This document shows positions 1-7,931 of a DNA stretch of 41,890 nucleotides, in pieces. Below the pieces are notes generated by a model. The model made no database searches. It was not told the origin of the DNA and saw only the letters and a list, made by a program, of their open reading frames with translations. Origin of the DNA: JBJXHG01 sp046160865 (lineage in GTDB: Bacteria; Planctomycetota; UBA1135; GCA-002686595); assembly GCA_046160865.1 (NCBI GenBank), contig JBJXHG010000011.1, positions 1-41,890 of the forward strand. The letters run 5' to 3'. The first letter of the stretch is position 1. Each line of letters begins with the position of its first letter. Position numbers and translations under genes: made by a program.

Positions 1-44
1 TCGCCGCCATCGTCCGCTCTGCGACGACATTGGAGCCGGGAGCA

Positions 45-82
45 ACTCGCCTCGGTCAGCCTGCGCCTGACCGTCGGCGAGT
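45..82. repeat. Inverted repeat / hairpin
   Basis: ACTCGCC-TCGGTCAG (45-59) can pair with CTGACCGTCGGCGAGT (67-82), leaving a 7-nt loop and one bulge. No T-run follows on either strand, so it is not a typical intrinsic terminator. Confidence 0.4.
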
Positions 83-280
83 GCGTGGTGGAGAGGCCTG
101 AGGTGCGCCTCGCGACGCAGATTGAAAAGCAGCGGAGCGCGCAGGCACGCCGTACTGCCGGAGCCGTTGAGAGCGCGCGCGGACGACGGCACTGTCGCGC
201 GCTGCCATGAGCAGCGAACGGCTCGACAGCGTCGCAGACCGGCGAGCAGCGTTGGTTGACTACAGCGATCGGCTCGTCAC

Positions 281-333
281 GCTCCATTGCTGCCTCGCTC
301 GCCTTCGATTCGAATATCGCCTCGTGCTCCTGC
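281..333 (+). repeat. 53-bp direct repeat, copy 1
   Basis: By direct comparison 46 of 53 bases match 2452-2504 in the same orientation. The two copies bracket the 478-2235 gene. The core contains TTCGATTCGA followed by CGCCTCGTGCT. It is non-coding as far as can be seen. Confidence 0.6.
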
Positions 334-477
334 TGCGCGGCACGTTCGGTGTGTCGTGGGAAACTCCGGCGCTCGTGCTCGGTCGGTCGGTTCACGCGGC
401 GCACTGTGTGCAGCATCGTGCTCGGCGTACGTTGAGCGCTGGCGCTGGCGCTCTCTCGATGTCGACCTCTTCAGCGT

Positions 478-2235
478 CTACGGCCAGGACAGACGGATGC
501 CATTGGTCCAGTTCGTAGTGCCCGACGAACAGAAGCCCGCCACCGCGTTGCGGTAGAAGAGCTGGTACGACGCACTTTGCCCCGCGGATTGCAGTGTCGC
601 GGCAGAGACGGTGATCGTTTGCACGGTGTTCGGATACGTCCAGGTACCGAGCGCCGCGCCGTTCGTGCCGGCGTTGTGTCCGCCGAAGCGCATCAACGCA
701 CCGTCGACGCACCGCAGACCGTCACCGTTCGCGATGCCGTTCGGATGCTGACTGTTGCCCTTGACCAAGAAGCCAAAGCCCGCGTAGCTCGCTCCGACCG
801 CCGCAGTGAACGTGACCGTGTCGGGGTTGAGCACACCGGTTGCAGCCAGGAGACCGCCAGCGAGATTGAAGGAGTTCGCGCAGCCGTGCCCAGGAGCCGA
901 GCCTGGGACGGGCACGATGTCCGGCGGCGAGCATGGACACGATGTGGGGAGCGTTCCATCGCCGAAGCAGAAGGCGAGCCCGTGTACGACGAAGCGATCA
1001 CGGACGAGCACGTCGCCCGCAGCGTTGGTGTCTCCGGCGACCAGGTTGGACGCATCGCTCTCGAATACGACCTGCCGGCCATCGCCGGAGATCGACGACA
1101 CATCGGACACGCCATTGCCTTGCGCGCCGCCCGTGTCGACGCTGACGCGCGTTGTGCTGCCGGTTTGCCGGTCGTGCACGAATACATCCATCAAGCCGTT
1201 CGTGTCGTCGGACACGAGATTCGACGCATTGCTTTGGAACGAAACGTAGCGACCGTTGGCCGAAATGAACGGCACCCACGAGTCGCCATTGCCCTGAACC
1301 CCGCCGGCGCCGATGCTGACTCGCGTGGTCGTAAGCATCTGAAGGTCGCGCACAAAGATGTCGGCGAAACCGCCTATGTCACCTGGAACCAGGTTCGTGC
1401 TGTAGCTGTGGAAGGCGATGTACCGTCCGTCGCCGGAGATCGAGCAGTTTTGCGAGTACCCGTCGCCCTGAATCCCCGCGGAGTTGACACTGACGATCGA
1501 CGTTGCGTGCACCTGGCGATCGTGGACGAACACGTCGGCGCCTGGATTCGCATCGTTCGGGATCAGGTTCGACGCATAGCTCCAGAAGACGACGAACCGG
1601 CCATTCTGAGAGATGCAAGGTTGGCCGGAATGTGACTCGAAGTTGGCTTGAACACCGCCTGTTGACACGCTCACTCGCGTCGTCTCTCCGGTCTGGAGGT
1701 CGTGCACGAAGATGTCCGAGTGGCCGTTCGTGTCACCGACAACGAGGCTGGAGCCGTTGCTCTGAAACGAAGCGAAGCGTCCGTCGGCAGAGATCGAAGG
1801 GACGGCGCAATAGCCGTCGCCGGGATTGCCTGCAGAATCGACGTTGACTTGCGTCGTCTGTGCCGTCTGAAGGTCGCGGACAAACGCGTCGACGCGCACG
1901 AACGCGACATAGCGTCCCTGGGCAGAGATTCCGGTGTATCCAGCACCGCCGAATACCTGCGCACCGCTGGTGTCGACACTGACCAGCGACGTTTGTCCCG
2001 TCTGAAGGTCGCGCAGGAACACGTCGGACGAGACGCCGTTCGTGTCGTTGGCGACCAGATCGGGTGCCGTGCTGACGAACGCGACGAAGCGCCCGTCGGC
2101 GGAGATCGTCGGGACGCCGGAAGGCCCGCTGGCCTGCACGCCACTGGAATCGACGCTCACGCGCGCGGTGAGCTGGGCGAGCCCCGGTGTCGCAAGCACT
2201 GAGCCCGCAAGAACGGATCGAACTATCGATCGCAT
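478..2235 (-). CDS. Exported seven-bladed PD40/TolB-like propeller protein
   Basis: A 585-residue exported protein. The start ATG at 2235 is chosen because it opens a signal peptide (MRSIVRSVLAGS...PGLAQ) and has AAGGAG 7 nt upstream. Seven repeats follow, each of the form SxDGRxVxF...SNLVxxDTNGxxDVFVxDxQTGxTTRVSV, as expected for a TolB-type beta-propeller. Repeat 2 is shortened: the SNLVxxDTNG part is missing. From about residue 415 comes a separate Cys-containing domain starting FCFGDG and CPC, with further cysteines near GHGC, LRCVDG and AGFCSSG. I recognise this as a C-terminal domain common in exported proteins of some Planctomycetota. Role unknown; the propeller suggests ligand or protein binding at the cell surface or periplasm. 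It lies alone between non-coding stretches. Confidence 0.85.
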   Translation of the reverse strand: MRSIVRSVLAGSVLATPGLAQLTARVSVDSSGVQASGPSGVPTISADGRFVAFVSTAPDLVANDTNGVSSDVFLRDLQTGQTSLVSVDTSGAQVFGGAGYTGISAQGRYVAFVRVDAFVRDLQTAQTTQVNVDSAGNPGDGYCAVPSISADGRFASFQSNGSSLVVGDTNGHSDIFVHDLQTGETTRVSVSTGGVQANFESHSGQPCISQNGRFVVFWSYASNLIPNDANPGADVFVHDRQVHATSIVSVNSAGIQGDGYSQNCSISGDGRYIAFHSYSTNLVPGDIGGFADIFVRDLQMLTTTRVSIGAGGVQGNGDSWVPFISANGRYVSFQSNASNLVSDDTNGLMDVFVHDRQTGSTTRVSVDTGGAQGNGVSDVSSISGDGRQVVFESDASNLVAGDTNAAGDVLVRDRFVVHGLAFCFGDGTLPTSCPCSPPDIVPVPGSAPGHGCANSFNLAGGLLAATGVLNPDTVTFTAAVGASYAGFGFLVKGNSQHPNGIANGDGLRCVDGALMRFGGHNAGTNGAALGTWTYPNTVQTITVSAATLQSAGQSASYQLFYRNAVAGFCSSGTTNWTNGIRLSWP

Positions 2236-2451
2236 CGTGACGCTCCTTCGATTGGGCGGTGTTCCGAACGTGGTGTCGACCACGATCCTATCGGGAACGA
2301 GTCGATGCGCCTCTATCTGCTTGAGGTAGTCGAGGTCGATCAACTCTGCCTGCGTAGCGTCGGCCGCATGAGCAACACACTCCGGTGTGTACGGCGCGTC
2401 CACCAACGCGTGCCGAGCCACCTTTGGCGGTGAGATCCATCACCTCGATTC

Positions 2452-2504
2452 GCTCCGTCGCCGCCTCGCTCGACTTCGATTCGAGTACCGCCTCGTGCTA
2501 CTGC
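2452..2504 (+). repeat. 53-bp direct repeat, copy 2
   Basis: Same orientation as 281-333, with 7 mismatches in 53. Its core (TTCGATTCGAGTACCGCCT) is also loosely like part of the dispersed element at 32296-32322, so it may be a decayed fragment of the same family; that link is weak. Confidence 0.6.
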
Positions 2505-2807
2505 GAGCTCGGTATGCGTTGATGGCTGGCTCGGTGCGTGTATCGGAGAGCGCGTGTTGAGCTCTTCGTGCACGTGATCGCGAACGTGCGCGCGGGACCT
2601 GCACTGCTCGTGTGAGCGTGGTCACGATCGCCGATCGCCGTCCGCGGCGGCTTCGTGTCCATGCCGCGTCACAGATTGCTCGGGACCGCGAGAACCCACG
2701 CTCGAGCCGCTCTCGACGAACGCCAAACCACTCGTCGAGCGCTGCCAGACGCCCCACGACCACGTCGCGGCGCTCATGCCGTCGGCAGAATGACGAGAGC
2801 GTCGACT

Positions 2808-2827
2808 CGTGAGAGATGCAGGCTAGA
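2808..2827 (+). repeat. Solo end of dispersed element family
   Basis: GTGAGAGATGCAGGCTAG here differs at one base from GTGAGAAATGCAGGCTAG at 41750-41767 and resembles GTGAGAGATCCGGGCTAG at 32357-32374, the right end of an element with perfect terminal inverted repeats. No internal similarity is evident upstream of this copy. Confidence 0.45.
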
Positions 2828-2940
2828 CTCCCACCACAGTCGGCTCGCCGGTGGCCACGCGCCCCGGTGGATCCCGGTCCAGCCCGCTCGACGCGCCCGC
2901 GCGTCCCCCCCGGCACGGCGAACCCTCCGGATTGTCCACG

Positions 2941-3579
2941 ATGAACCTGCTCTCGACCCTGCTGCTGTCCGCCCTCCACCCCGCCCCGGTCCAGCCCGTG
3001 GTCCTCGACCCCGCCGCGGCGGCGATCGCGCCGGTGCCGATGGTCCTGCAAGGCACGACCCACGACCGCAACTTCAATTACACCTACGCCGAGGTCAACT
3101 ACCGGGGGGTGCACGTCGAAGACAACGAGGCGCATACCGACGGCCTGCAGCTGCGCGGCTCCTATGCGTTAGACGGCGTCGACACCGAGTTCCTGCGCAG
3201 CGTCTTCGTCTTCGGCAGCTGGAGCAATCTCGGGGACGACTTCGATTTCGACGAGCTCGAGATCGGAGCGGGATACGTGCACCCGATCAGCGACAAGCTC
3301 GACCTGGTCGGCACTTTCTCGCTGCTGCACCAGGAGATCGACGCCGGCACCGCGGACGACGACGAAATCGGCTTCGAGCTCACCGGCGGCGGCCGCATGT
3401 GGGTCGCCGAGCAGTTCGAGCTCAACGGCCGCTTGGCCTACCGCGACGTGTTCGAAGACGACTTCGGGATCGTGATCGGCGGGCGCTACCACGCGAACGA
3501 TCAGCTCAGCTTCGGCGCCGACACCGAGTTCGCCGGCGACGTCGCCGAGATCCGCCTCGGCGTCCGCTGGCAGTTCTGA
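2941..3579 (+). CDS. Putative outer-membrane beta-barrel protein
   Basis: A 212-residue protein. ATG 2941 starts a plausible signal peptide (MNLLSTLLLSALHPAP). The mature part alternates polar and aromatic/aliphatic residues, is rich in Asp, Glu, Gly and Tyr, and ends in the pattern EIRLGVRWQF, whose final Phe is the usual last residue of outer-membrane barrels. Segments such as YTYAEVNYRGVHV, ELEIGAGYVHPI and LSFGADTEF look like amphipathic strands with short turns; I estimate eight to ten strands. This resembles small porin-like or OmpA-type 8-strand families without a specific match. No Shine-Dalgarno sequence is evident. It converges with the sigma-fusion gene across a decayed gene remnant. 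Function unknown. Confidence 0.7.
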   Translation: MNLLSTLLLSALHPAPVQPVVLDPAAAAIAPVPMVLQGTTHDRNFNYTYAEVNYRGVHVEDNEAHTDGLQLRGSYALDGVDTEFLRSVFVFGSWSNLGDDFDFDELEIGAGYVHPISDKLDLVGTFSLLHQEIDAGTADDDEIGFELTGGGRMWVAEQFELNGRLAYRDVFEDDFGIVIGGRYHANDQLSFGADTEFAGDVAEIRLGVRWQF

Positions 3580-3631
3580 GGCGCCCCGCGCGGCATCGAG
3601 CGAGCGTCGAGCCCCGCGGTCCGGCGCTCGC

Positions 3632-3691
3632 GTCGTTCCACTCGTCGAACTGCGAGTAGTAGTTCCTGACCTTCTCGTGATCCGTTGCCAT
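3632..3691 (-). pseudogene. Relic of a SAM-methyltransferase N-terminus
   Basis: From ATG 3691 the minus strand reads MATDHEKVRNYYSQFDEWND, which looks like the opening of UbiE-like methyltransferases (xVRxYYxxFxEW followed by a conserved Arg/Leu). After about 20 codons similarity is lost and the frame becomes low-complexity Arg-rich. No glycine-rich SAM motif is present. It looks like the leftover 5' end of a deleted gene. A chance match is possible because the segment is short. Confidence 0.35.
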
Positions 3692-3772
3692 CCGCGCACG
3701 CGTTGTGGCCCGAACAGTCGACGAGTGCGCTCGTCGTGCGCCATCCGAGCGCGAGGTACTTCACGAGCTGAG

Positions 3773-6607
3773 TCAGGGCAACCGGATCACGTGCTCGCGT
3801 CCGTCGCCCGGAGTGACATTGCTCACGAACGGCAGGTGCTCCGGCGCGAACGTCTCGACGCGCTGGACTTCCCCGTCCTCTCGTGCACGACTCGTCGCGC
3901 GCAGGACGTAAGGTCCGCCGTTCTCTGCGACCCACAGCACGAACGTCCCGTCCGCCGCGGTCAGAGCGATGGTCTCGACGACGCCCTCGCGCAGCGCCTC
4001 GAGATTCACGCCTGCTGCCGCCGCGCCGTCGGCGTCGATCACGCGCCCGCGCAGAGCTACTGCCCGATCGAGCCTCACGACGACGTCGGTCCTGCCGGCC
4101 GCGATCTCGCGGAGCTCCCCGTTCGCCAGGCGCGCGGACGCCGCGACGGACTCGAGGTACGTCGGATACGCGAAGCCCGAGTACACGCCCGACACGAGCC
4201 CGCGCAGCTCGAACGTGCCGTCGTGCTCGGTGTACTGCCGCACCAAGCCCCGCGGATCGTCGGGGGAATCGAGCACGAGGAACGCGAGGACGCCCTTGCC
4301 GTCGGGCCCGACGACGCGGCCGATGATCGAGAGACCGCGAGGCAGGATCAGCTCGGTCTCGACGACCGGAGTCGCGTCGTCGACCGCGACCTGCTTGCGG
4401 ACGCCGACCTCGACGTTCCGCAGCGGAGCCGAGAGCTCGTAGTTGCCGTTCGCGACGTCCGCGAACGCGAAGCGCCCCAGGTCGTCCGTGCGCGTCGAGC
4501 GCTCGGCGACGTGACCGATCGCGAGCGAGCGATCTCGATCGTTCCAGATCGTGCCGTCGCGATTGCGCCCGTACAGATGCACGACGCGTGACGCGTAGGG
4601 CTCGCCGTCCTCGTCGGCGACGACGCCGCGAACGATCGCGCCCGCCTGCAGCACGACGTCTGGGACCGCTAGTACGTCGGCGGCGTTGTCGAGATCGTCG
4701 AGGTCGTACGACACGGTTCCGTAACCGGCCTTCTTCACGAACAGCAAATGGTGCAGGTCGCGCCGGACTTCTTCGATCTCGTACGTGCCGTCGGCGCGCG
4801 AGCGCGTCGCCTGCCAGTCGTGCTGCTGCGCGGGGCCGATCCCGAAGAACTCGAACGCCGTCGCGGCGACGTACGCGTCGTCGATCGGCGCGCCGTTGCG
4901 ATCGACGATGCGCCCGCGCAGCGTTCGGCCGCGGGTGAGCGCGACTTCGATCGGCTCGTCGGCGTCCGGCGATGGCGCTCGGAGCTCCAGATCGTTGCGA
5001 CCGTAGCCGGGAGCGCGCACCGCGATCTCGTACGGATCGACGATCGTGAATCCTTGGAACTCGAACTCGCCGCGCGCGTCGGTGCGCACCGTGCGGCGCA
5101 TCGTCCAGCCCTCGCCGACGACGGCGTCCGCGATCGGCGCGCGCGTGTCGCGATCGACGACGCGACCGCGCAGCGTCCACCCCGATTCCACGCGGATGTC
5201 CTGCTCGATCGAGCGACCCGGCGCCAACGTCACCACGATCCAGCCCGAGCGCGCGTCGGCGCGTGGGAACGCCCCGAACATCCGCTCGCCGGGAGGCAGC
5301 GCGTCGAATCGATAGCGCCCTTCAGAATCGGTCTCGACTTGGACGGTGTCGGCGGTCTGCTGCGCATCGAGGTTGCGCGCGTAGTGCAGCTCGACTTTCG
5401 CGCCGACGACCGGCGAGTCGTCGCGCTGGCGCAGCACGCGCCCGCTCAGCGTCGCACCTTCGGTCAGCACGACCTCGACGCGCTCGCCCGCGTGGCAGTG
5501 CGAGGCCCCGCCGGGCGCGAACCCGGGCGCTTCGACCACGAGGTCGTACGAGCGTCCGGCCTCGAGCGGGATCACGAACTCGCCTGCGTCGTCGGTCGCC
5601 TGCTCGGCGATCCGAACGCGCGACGCCGCGCGGTGCTCGCGGTCGAGATCGAGGAACGCGAACTCCGCGGAGGCGTGGTGCACGATGATCACGCGCGCGC
5701 CGGCGATCGGCTGTCGATCGGTGTCGAGCACGACGCCGTGCAGGTCGCGTTCGCGGTCGATCACGCGCTCCAACGCGCCACTCGCCACGAGCTCGGCCGC
5801 CGCGGCGGGAGCGCGCTCGGCGAGCGCCGACGGAGGCTCCATCGCCGTGGGCGACGCGATCTCGCCGCCGAGCTCCGCCGGCGCCGCCGCGGTCGCGGGG
5901 TCGACGAGCCTTGCGCCGCGGGAGCTCCAGCACCACCACGCGACGACTCCGACCACGACGACGACCGCGACCGCCAACTTTCCACCCATCAATGCACCTC
6001 CGGTGATCCACGGCGCCGCATCGGCGCCATCGTCGAGTCCGACCCAGGCGAGCGCAGCCCACTGCGCGCGCCGTCCGCCGTACTCGTGGTCGAGCCGCGC
6101 GCGCAACAGCGCGAGCGCGCGAGAGAGCCGCTGCCGCGCGGCGTCGTGCGAAACGCCCTGGCGTACGGCGATCGCGCGCGCGTCGAGCCCGTCGAAGTAG
6201 CGCAGCACGACGGCGCTGCGGTACGGCTCGTCGAGCTCGTGCACCGCGTCGGCGATCCGCTTGTGCAGCAGCGAGCGCTCGCACGCATCGTCGACGCCCG
6301 GGTCACCTCGCTCCCTCGCCCGACGCTCGATCGCGTTACTCTCGATCACCCAGCGCTCTTCGTGTGCGCGATCCGCCGCCGCGTCGCGCCGTACGCGCAG
6401 CGCGAGACGCCGTGCAACCGTCGCGAGCCAACCACGCAATCGACTGTCGTCGAGCGACGCGGGCCGCCGTTCCAGCGCGATCCGCCACGTCTCCTGCGCG
6501 AGATCGTCGGCATCCGCGCCGCGCGCGAGGGACTGCGCGAGCGCGCGCAGCCACGCCGCGTGCGCGAGCAGTCGATCGGCATCCAGCGCGTCGGCGCGGT
6601 CGTTCAC
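3773..6607 (-). CDS. ECF sigma factor fused to membrane anchor and CnaB-like repeats
   Basis: About 944 residues from GTG 6607; the frame is open up to 6778, so the start is uncertain, and no clear ribosome site is seen. Residues 15-60 match sigma-70 region 2 (ADADDLAQETW). Residues 124-172 match region 4 (LDEPYRSAVVLRYFDGL, then a GVSHDAARQRLSRA helix-turn-helix). A hydrophobic Val-rich segment at about 208-228 is one transmembrane helix. From about 289 to the C-terminus run roughly seven carboxypeptidase-regulatory/CnaB-like units, each opening with a motif like LRGRVVDxDxxPIxxAxV. Inferred topology: sigma module in the cytoplasm, repeats outside the membrane, so the protein could couple an envelope cue to transcription. 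No anti-sigma gene is adjacent. ECF factors with C-terminal extensions are known in Planctomycetota; this domain combination I do not recognise as characterised. Confidence 0.8.
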   Translation of the reverse strand: MNDRADALDADRLLAHAAWLRALAQSLARGADADDLAQETWRIALERRPASLDDSRLRGWLATVARRLALRVRRDAAADRAHEERWVIESNAIERRARERGDPGVDDACERSLLHKRIADAVHELDEPYRSAVVLRYFDGLDARAIAVRQGVSHDAARQRLSRALALLRARLDHEYGGRRAQWAALAWVGLDDGADAAPWITGGALMGGKLAVAVVVVVGVVAWWCWSSRGARLVDPATAAAPAELGGEIASPTAMEPPSALAERAPAAAAELVASGALERVIDRERDLHGVVLDTDRQPIAGARVIIVHHASAEFAFLDLDREHRAASRVRIAEQATDDAGEFVIPLEAGRSYDLVVEAPGFAPGGASHCHAGERVEVVLTEGATLSGRVLRQRDDSPVVGAKVELHYARNLDAQQTADTVQVETDSEGRYRFDALPPGERMFGAFPRADARSGWIVVTLAPGRSIEQDIRVESGWTLRGRVVDRDTRAPIADAVVGEGWTMRRTVRTDARGEFEFQGFTIVDPYEIAVRAPGYGRNDLELRAPSPDADEPIEVALTRGRTLRGRIVDRNGAPIDDAYVAATAFEFFGIGPAQQHDWQATRSRADGTYEIEEVRRDLHHLLFVKKAGYGTVSYDLDDLDNAADVLAVPDVVLQAGAIVRGVVADEDGEPYASRVVHLYGRNRDGTIWNDRDRSLAIGHVAERSTRTDDLGRFAFADVANGNYELSAPLRNVEVGVRKQVAVDDATPVVETELILPRGLSIIGRVVGPDGKGVLAFLVLDSPDDPRGLVRQYTEHDGTFELRGLVSGVYSGFAYPTYLESVAASARLANGELREIAAGRTDVVVRLDRAVALRGRVIDADGAAAAGVNLEALREGVVETIALTAADGTFVLWVAENGGPYVLRATSRAREDGEVQRVETFAPEHLPFVSNVTPGDGREHVIRLP

Positions 6608-7126
6608 GGTCCACTTGGATCCACGGGCGTGCGGAGTGTGACACGGAATCCAACTCCGCTGATCGACCGCGGCCGCGCCGGATGCCAGCGCTGCGGAGCC
6701 TCTGCGCGTGCGATCGCAGCGCAGGCGACGTGAGCGCGCAGCCCGCTCGCCCGCTCCCGAGAAGAGATCCCCATGCATCGCTGGTGTCGCGCGCTCGTCC
6801 GGCTTGCGCAGCGCACCGACGTCATCCCGGAGACCAGGAAGGCTGGCTCATTGGTGTCACCGCATTTCTGATGCGCCACACGCGATCGCGCGAACTCCAC
6901 CACAACTCACGCCCGTGTCGCCGCATCGCATTGGCGCGCCCGATTGGATTCGAAGTAACGACCTGCGGTTTAGGACGGAGCGGCTCTATGCGCCGAAGTT
7001 GTGGGATGAGTTCAGGGTTACGGGGTCGTGGGTTCGGGCGCGGTAGCGCGGCGGTAGGCGAGGAGCGGATCCTTGGCCCGAGGGTGCGGCCCGCCGACCC
7101 GCCCGCTACGCTTGCCCCTCACACGC
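6608..7126. other. Intergenic region upstream of tRNA-Arg
   Basis: About 520 bp without a gene, except a decayed antisense tRNA-Arg remnant at 6938-7012. It presumably contains the promoter of the sigma-fusion gene and, close to 7126, that of the tRNA. I saw no convincing -35/-10 pair. Confidence 0.5.
6938..7012 (-). pseudogene. Decayed tRNA-Arg(CCU) remnant
   Basis: Read on the minus strand this has a TTCGAATCC T-loop, a GTCCTAAACC anticodon-loop segment with CCU in the anticodon position, and an ATAGAGC D-arm segment: the layout of a tRNA-Arg. The acceptor and T stems no longer pair and the D-arm region has indels, so it should not fold. On the plus strand it gives the familiar spurious peptide type DWIRSNDLRF. 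It sits about 115 bp from the intact tRNA-Arg(CCU) in the opposite orientation. Confidence 0.45.
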
Positions 7127-7203
7127 GCCCCCGTAGCTCAACTGGATAGAGCACCCGTTTCCTAAATGGGAGGTCGCCCGTTCAAGTCGGGCCGGGGGTA
7201 CCA
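7127..7203 (+). tRNA. tRNA-Arg (anticodon CCU)
   Basis: All arms can be drawn by hand. Acceptor GCCCCCG (7127-7133) pairs with CGGGGGT (7193-7199; one G-U). D-arm is GCTC/GAGC. Anticodon stem CCCGT/ATGGG holds the loop TTCCTAA with anticodon CCT at 7161-7163. Variable loop is AGGTC and the T-arm GCCCG-TTCAAGT-CGGGC. The discriminator is A7200 and CCA is encoded at 7201-7203. It reads codon AGG. The restriction operon begins (3' end first) 11 bp downstream, so this tRNA 3' end is a likely island integration site. Confidence 0.95.
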
Positions 7204-7214
7204 ACCCGGCCCCT

Positions 7215-7931
7215 TCAGTAGCTCCAGCGCTGATGGCTTGCTGGCAGGCGGTTGAGCAGTTCGCGCGTCTCGCGCCAGCCAGGTAGGACGCGATCCATGA
7301 TTGCGACGAAGCGCGGGCCGTGCGTCGGTTCGAGGAGGTGGGCCATCTCGTGAACGACGATGTACTCCAGGCACTCCCGGGGCTTCTTCGCCAGCTCTGT
7401 GTTCAGGCGGATCGTGCGAGCCGACGGGTTGCAGCCACCCCACTTGGTCTTCATCTGCTGAACGAAGAGGCTGCTCACTGAGACCGAGAGTCGTGGCTCC
7501 CACGCCTCGATCAACAGGGCAGCCTCGCTTCTGAGCAGTTGCCGATACCAGGCAGCGAGCACTGACTCTCGCGTCGGCACGTCCGCGCCAGGACGCACCC
7601 GCAACACGAGAGTGCCGTGCTGGACTCGCACTTCGGACGCGGCATCAGCCTCAACGACTTTCAACAGGAGCCGCTTCCCCCAAAGGTAGTGGCTCTCGCG
7701 ATCGAGGTACTCGCGCTCGGGTTCGCGCTCCTGCTTGTGGAGTGTCCGTTGTTGCTGCCTGATCCAGCCGAGCTTGGAGATGGCGAACAGTCGAATCGTA
7801 TCCAGGCTCATCCGCTGAGGGGCCGCGATCCGCACCCGGCCTGTCGGCGGATAGACGCTTAGGTGGACGTTCTTGATGTCCTTCCTGACGACATCCACGA
7901 CGATCCCACCCACGTCAAGCGTCGCGGCCAT
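7215..7931 (-). CDS. YgjP-like (DUF45/SprT-type) zinc metallopeptidase
   Basis: A 238-residue protein of the YgjP-like metallopeptidase family. The zinc site is visible as HEMAH (194-198) plus H204 in LLEPTHG, and the conserved KTKWGGC motif precedes it (about 161-167). The N-terminal half carries the usual beta-rich part (VHLSVYPPTGRVRIAAP) and an ISKLGWIRQQQ helix. The stop of hsdR and this ATG overlap as TGATG, so it is translationally coupled and last in the restriction operon. Small genes of this family are often found directly after hsdR; their role there is not established. It ends 11 bp from the tRNA-Arg gene. All catalytic ligands appear intact. Confidence 0.9.
   Translation of the reverse strand: MAATLDVGGIVVDVVRKDIKNVHLSVYPPTGRVRIAAPQRMSLDTIRLFAISKLGWIRQQQRTLHKQEREPEREYLDRESHYLWGKRLLLKVVEADAASEVRVQHGTLVLRVRPGADVPTRESVLAAWYRQLLRSEAALLIEAWEPRLSVSVSSLFVQQMKTKWGGCNPSARTIRLNTELAKKPRECLEYIVVHEMAHLLEPTHGPRFVAIMDRVLPGWRETRELLNRLPASHQRWSY

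Larger units (their letters stand above)
1..477. other. Non-coding flank, no convincing gene
   Basis: No reading frame here has a recognisable protein family, start context or signal peptide. It holds a hairpin (45-82) and one copy of a 53-bp direct repeat (281-333). The left part may belong to a neighbour cut off by the window edge, but nothing shows this. Confidence 0.5.
2236..2940. other. Long non-coding stretch with repeats
   Basis: About 700 bp between divergent genes without a believable gene. It holds the 5' region of the propeller gene, direct-repeat copy 2 (2452-2504) and, at 2808-2827, an end sequence shared with the dispersed element found at 32196-32372 and 41636-41767. I could not find a matching left end of that element here. 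Confidence 0.5.

Noticed and set aside
4748..6733. 661-codon plus-strand frame opposite the sigma-fusion gene
   Set aside because: No recognisable family. The minus strand has sigma-70 motifs, a transmembrane helix and repeated CnaB-like units.
6938..7012. Second functional tRNA gene
   Set aside because: Acceptor and T-stems do not pair and the D-arm is disrupted; kept only as a relic.
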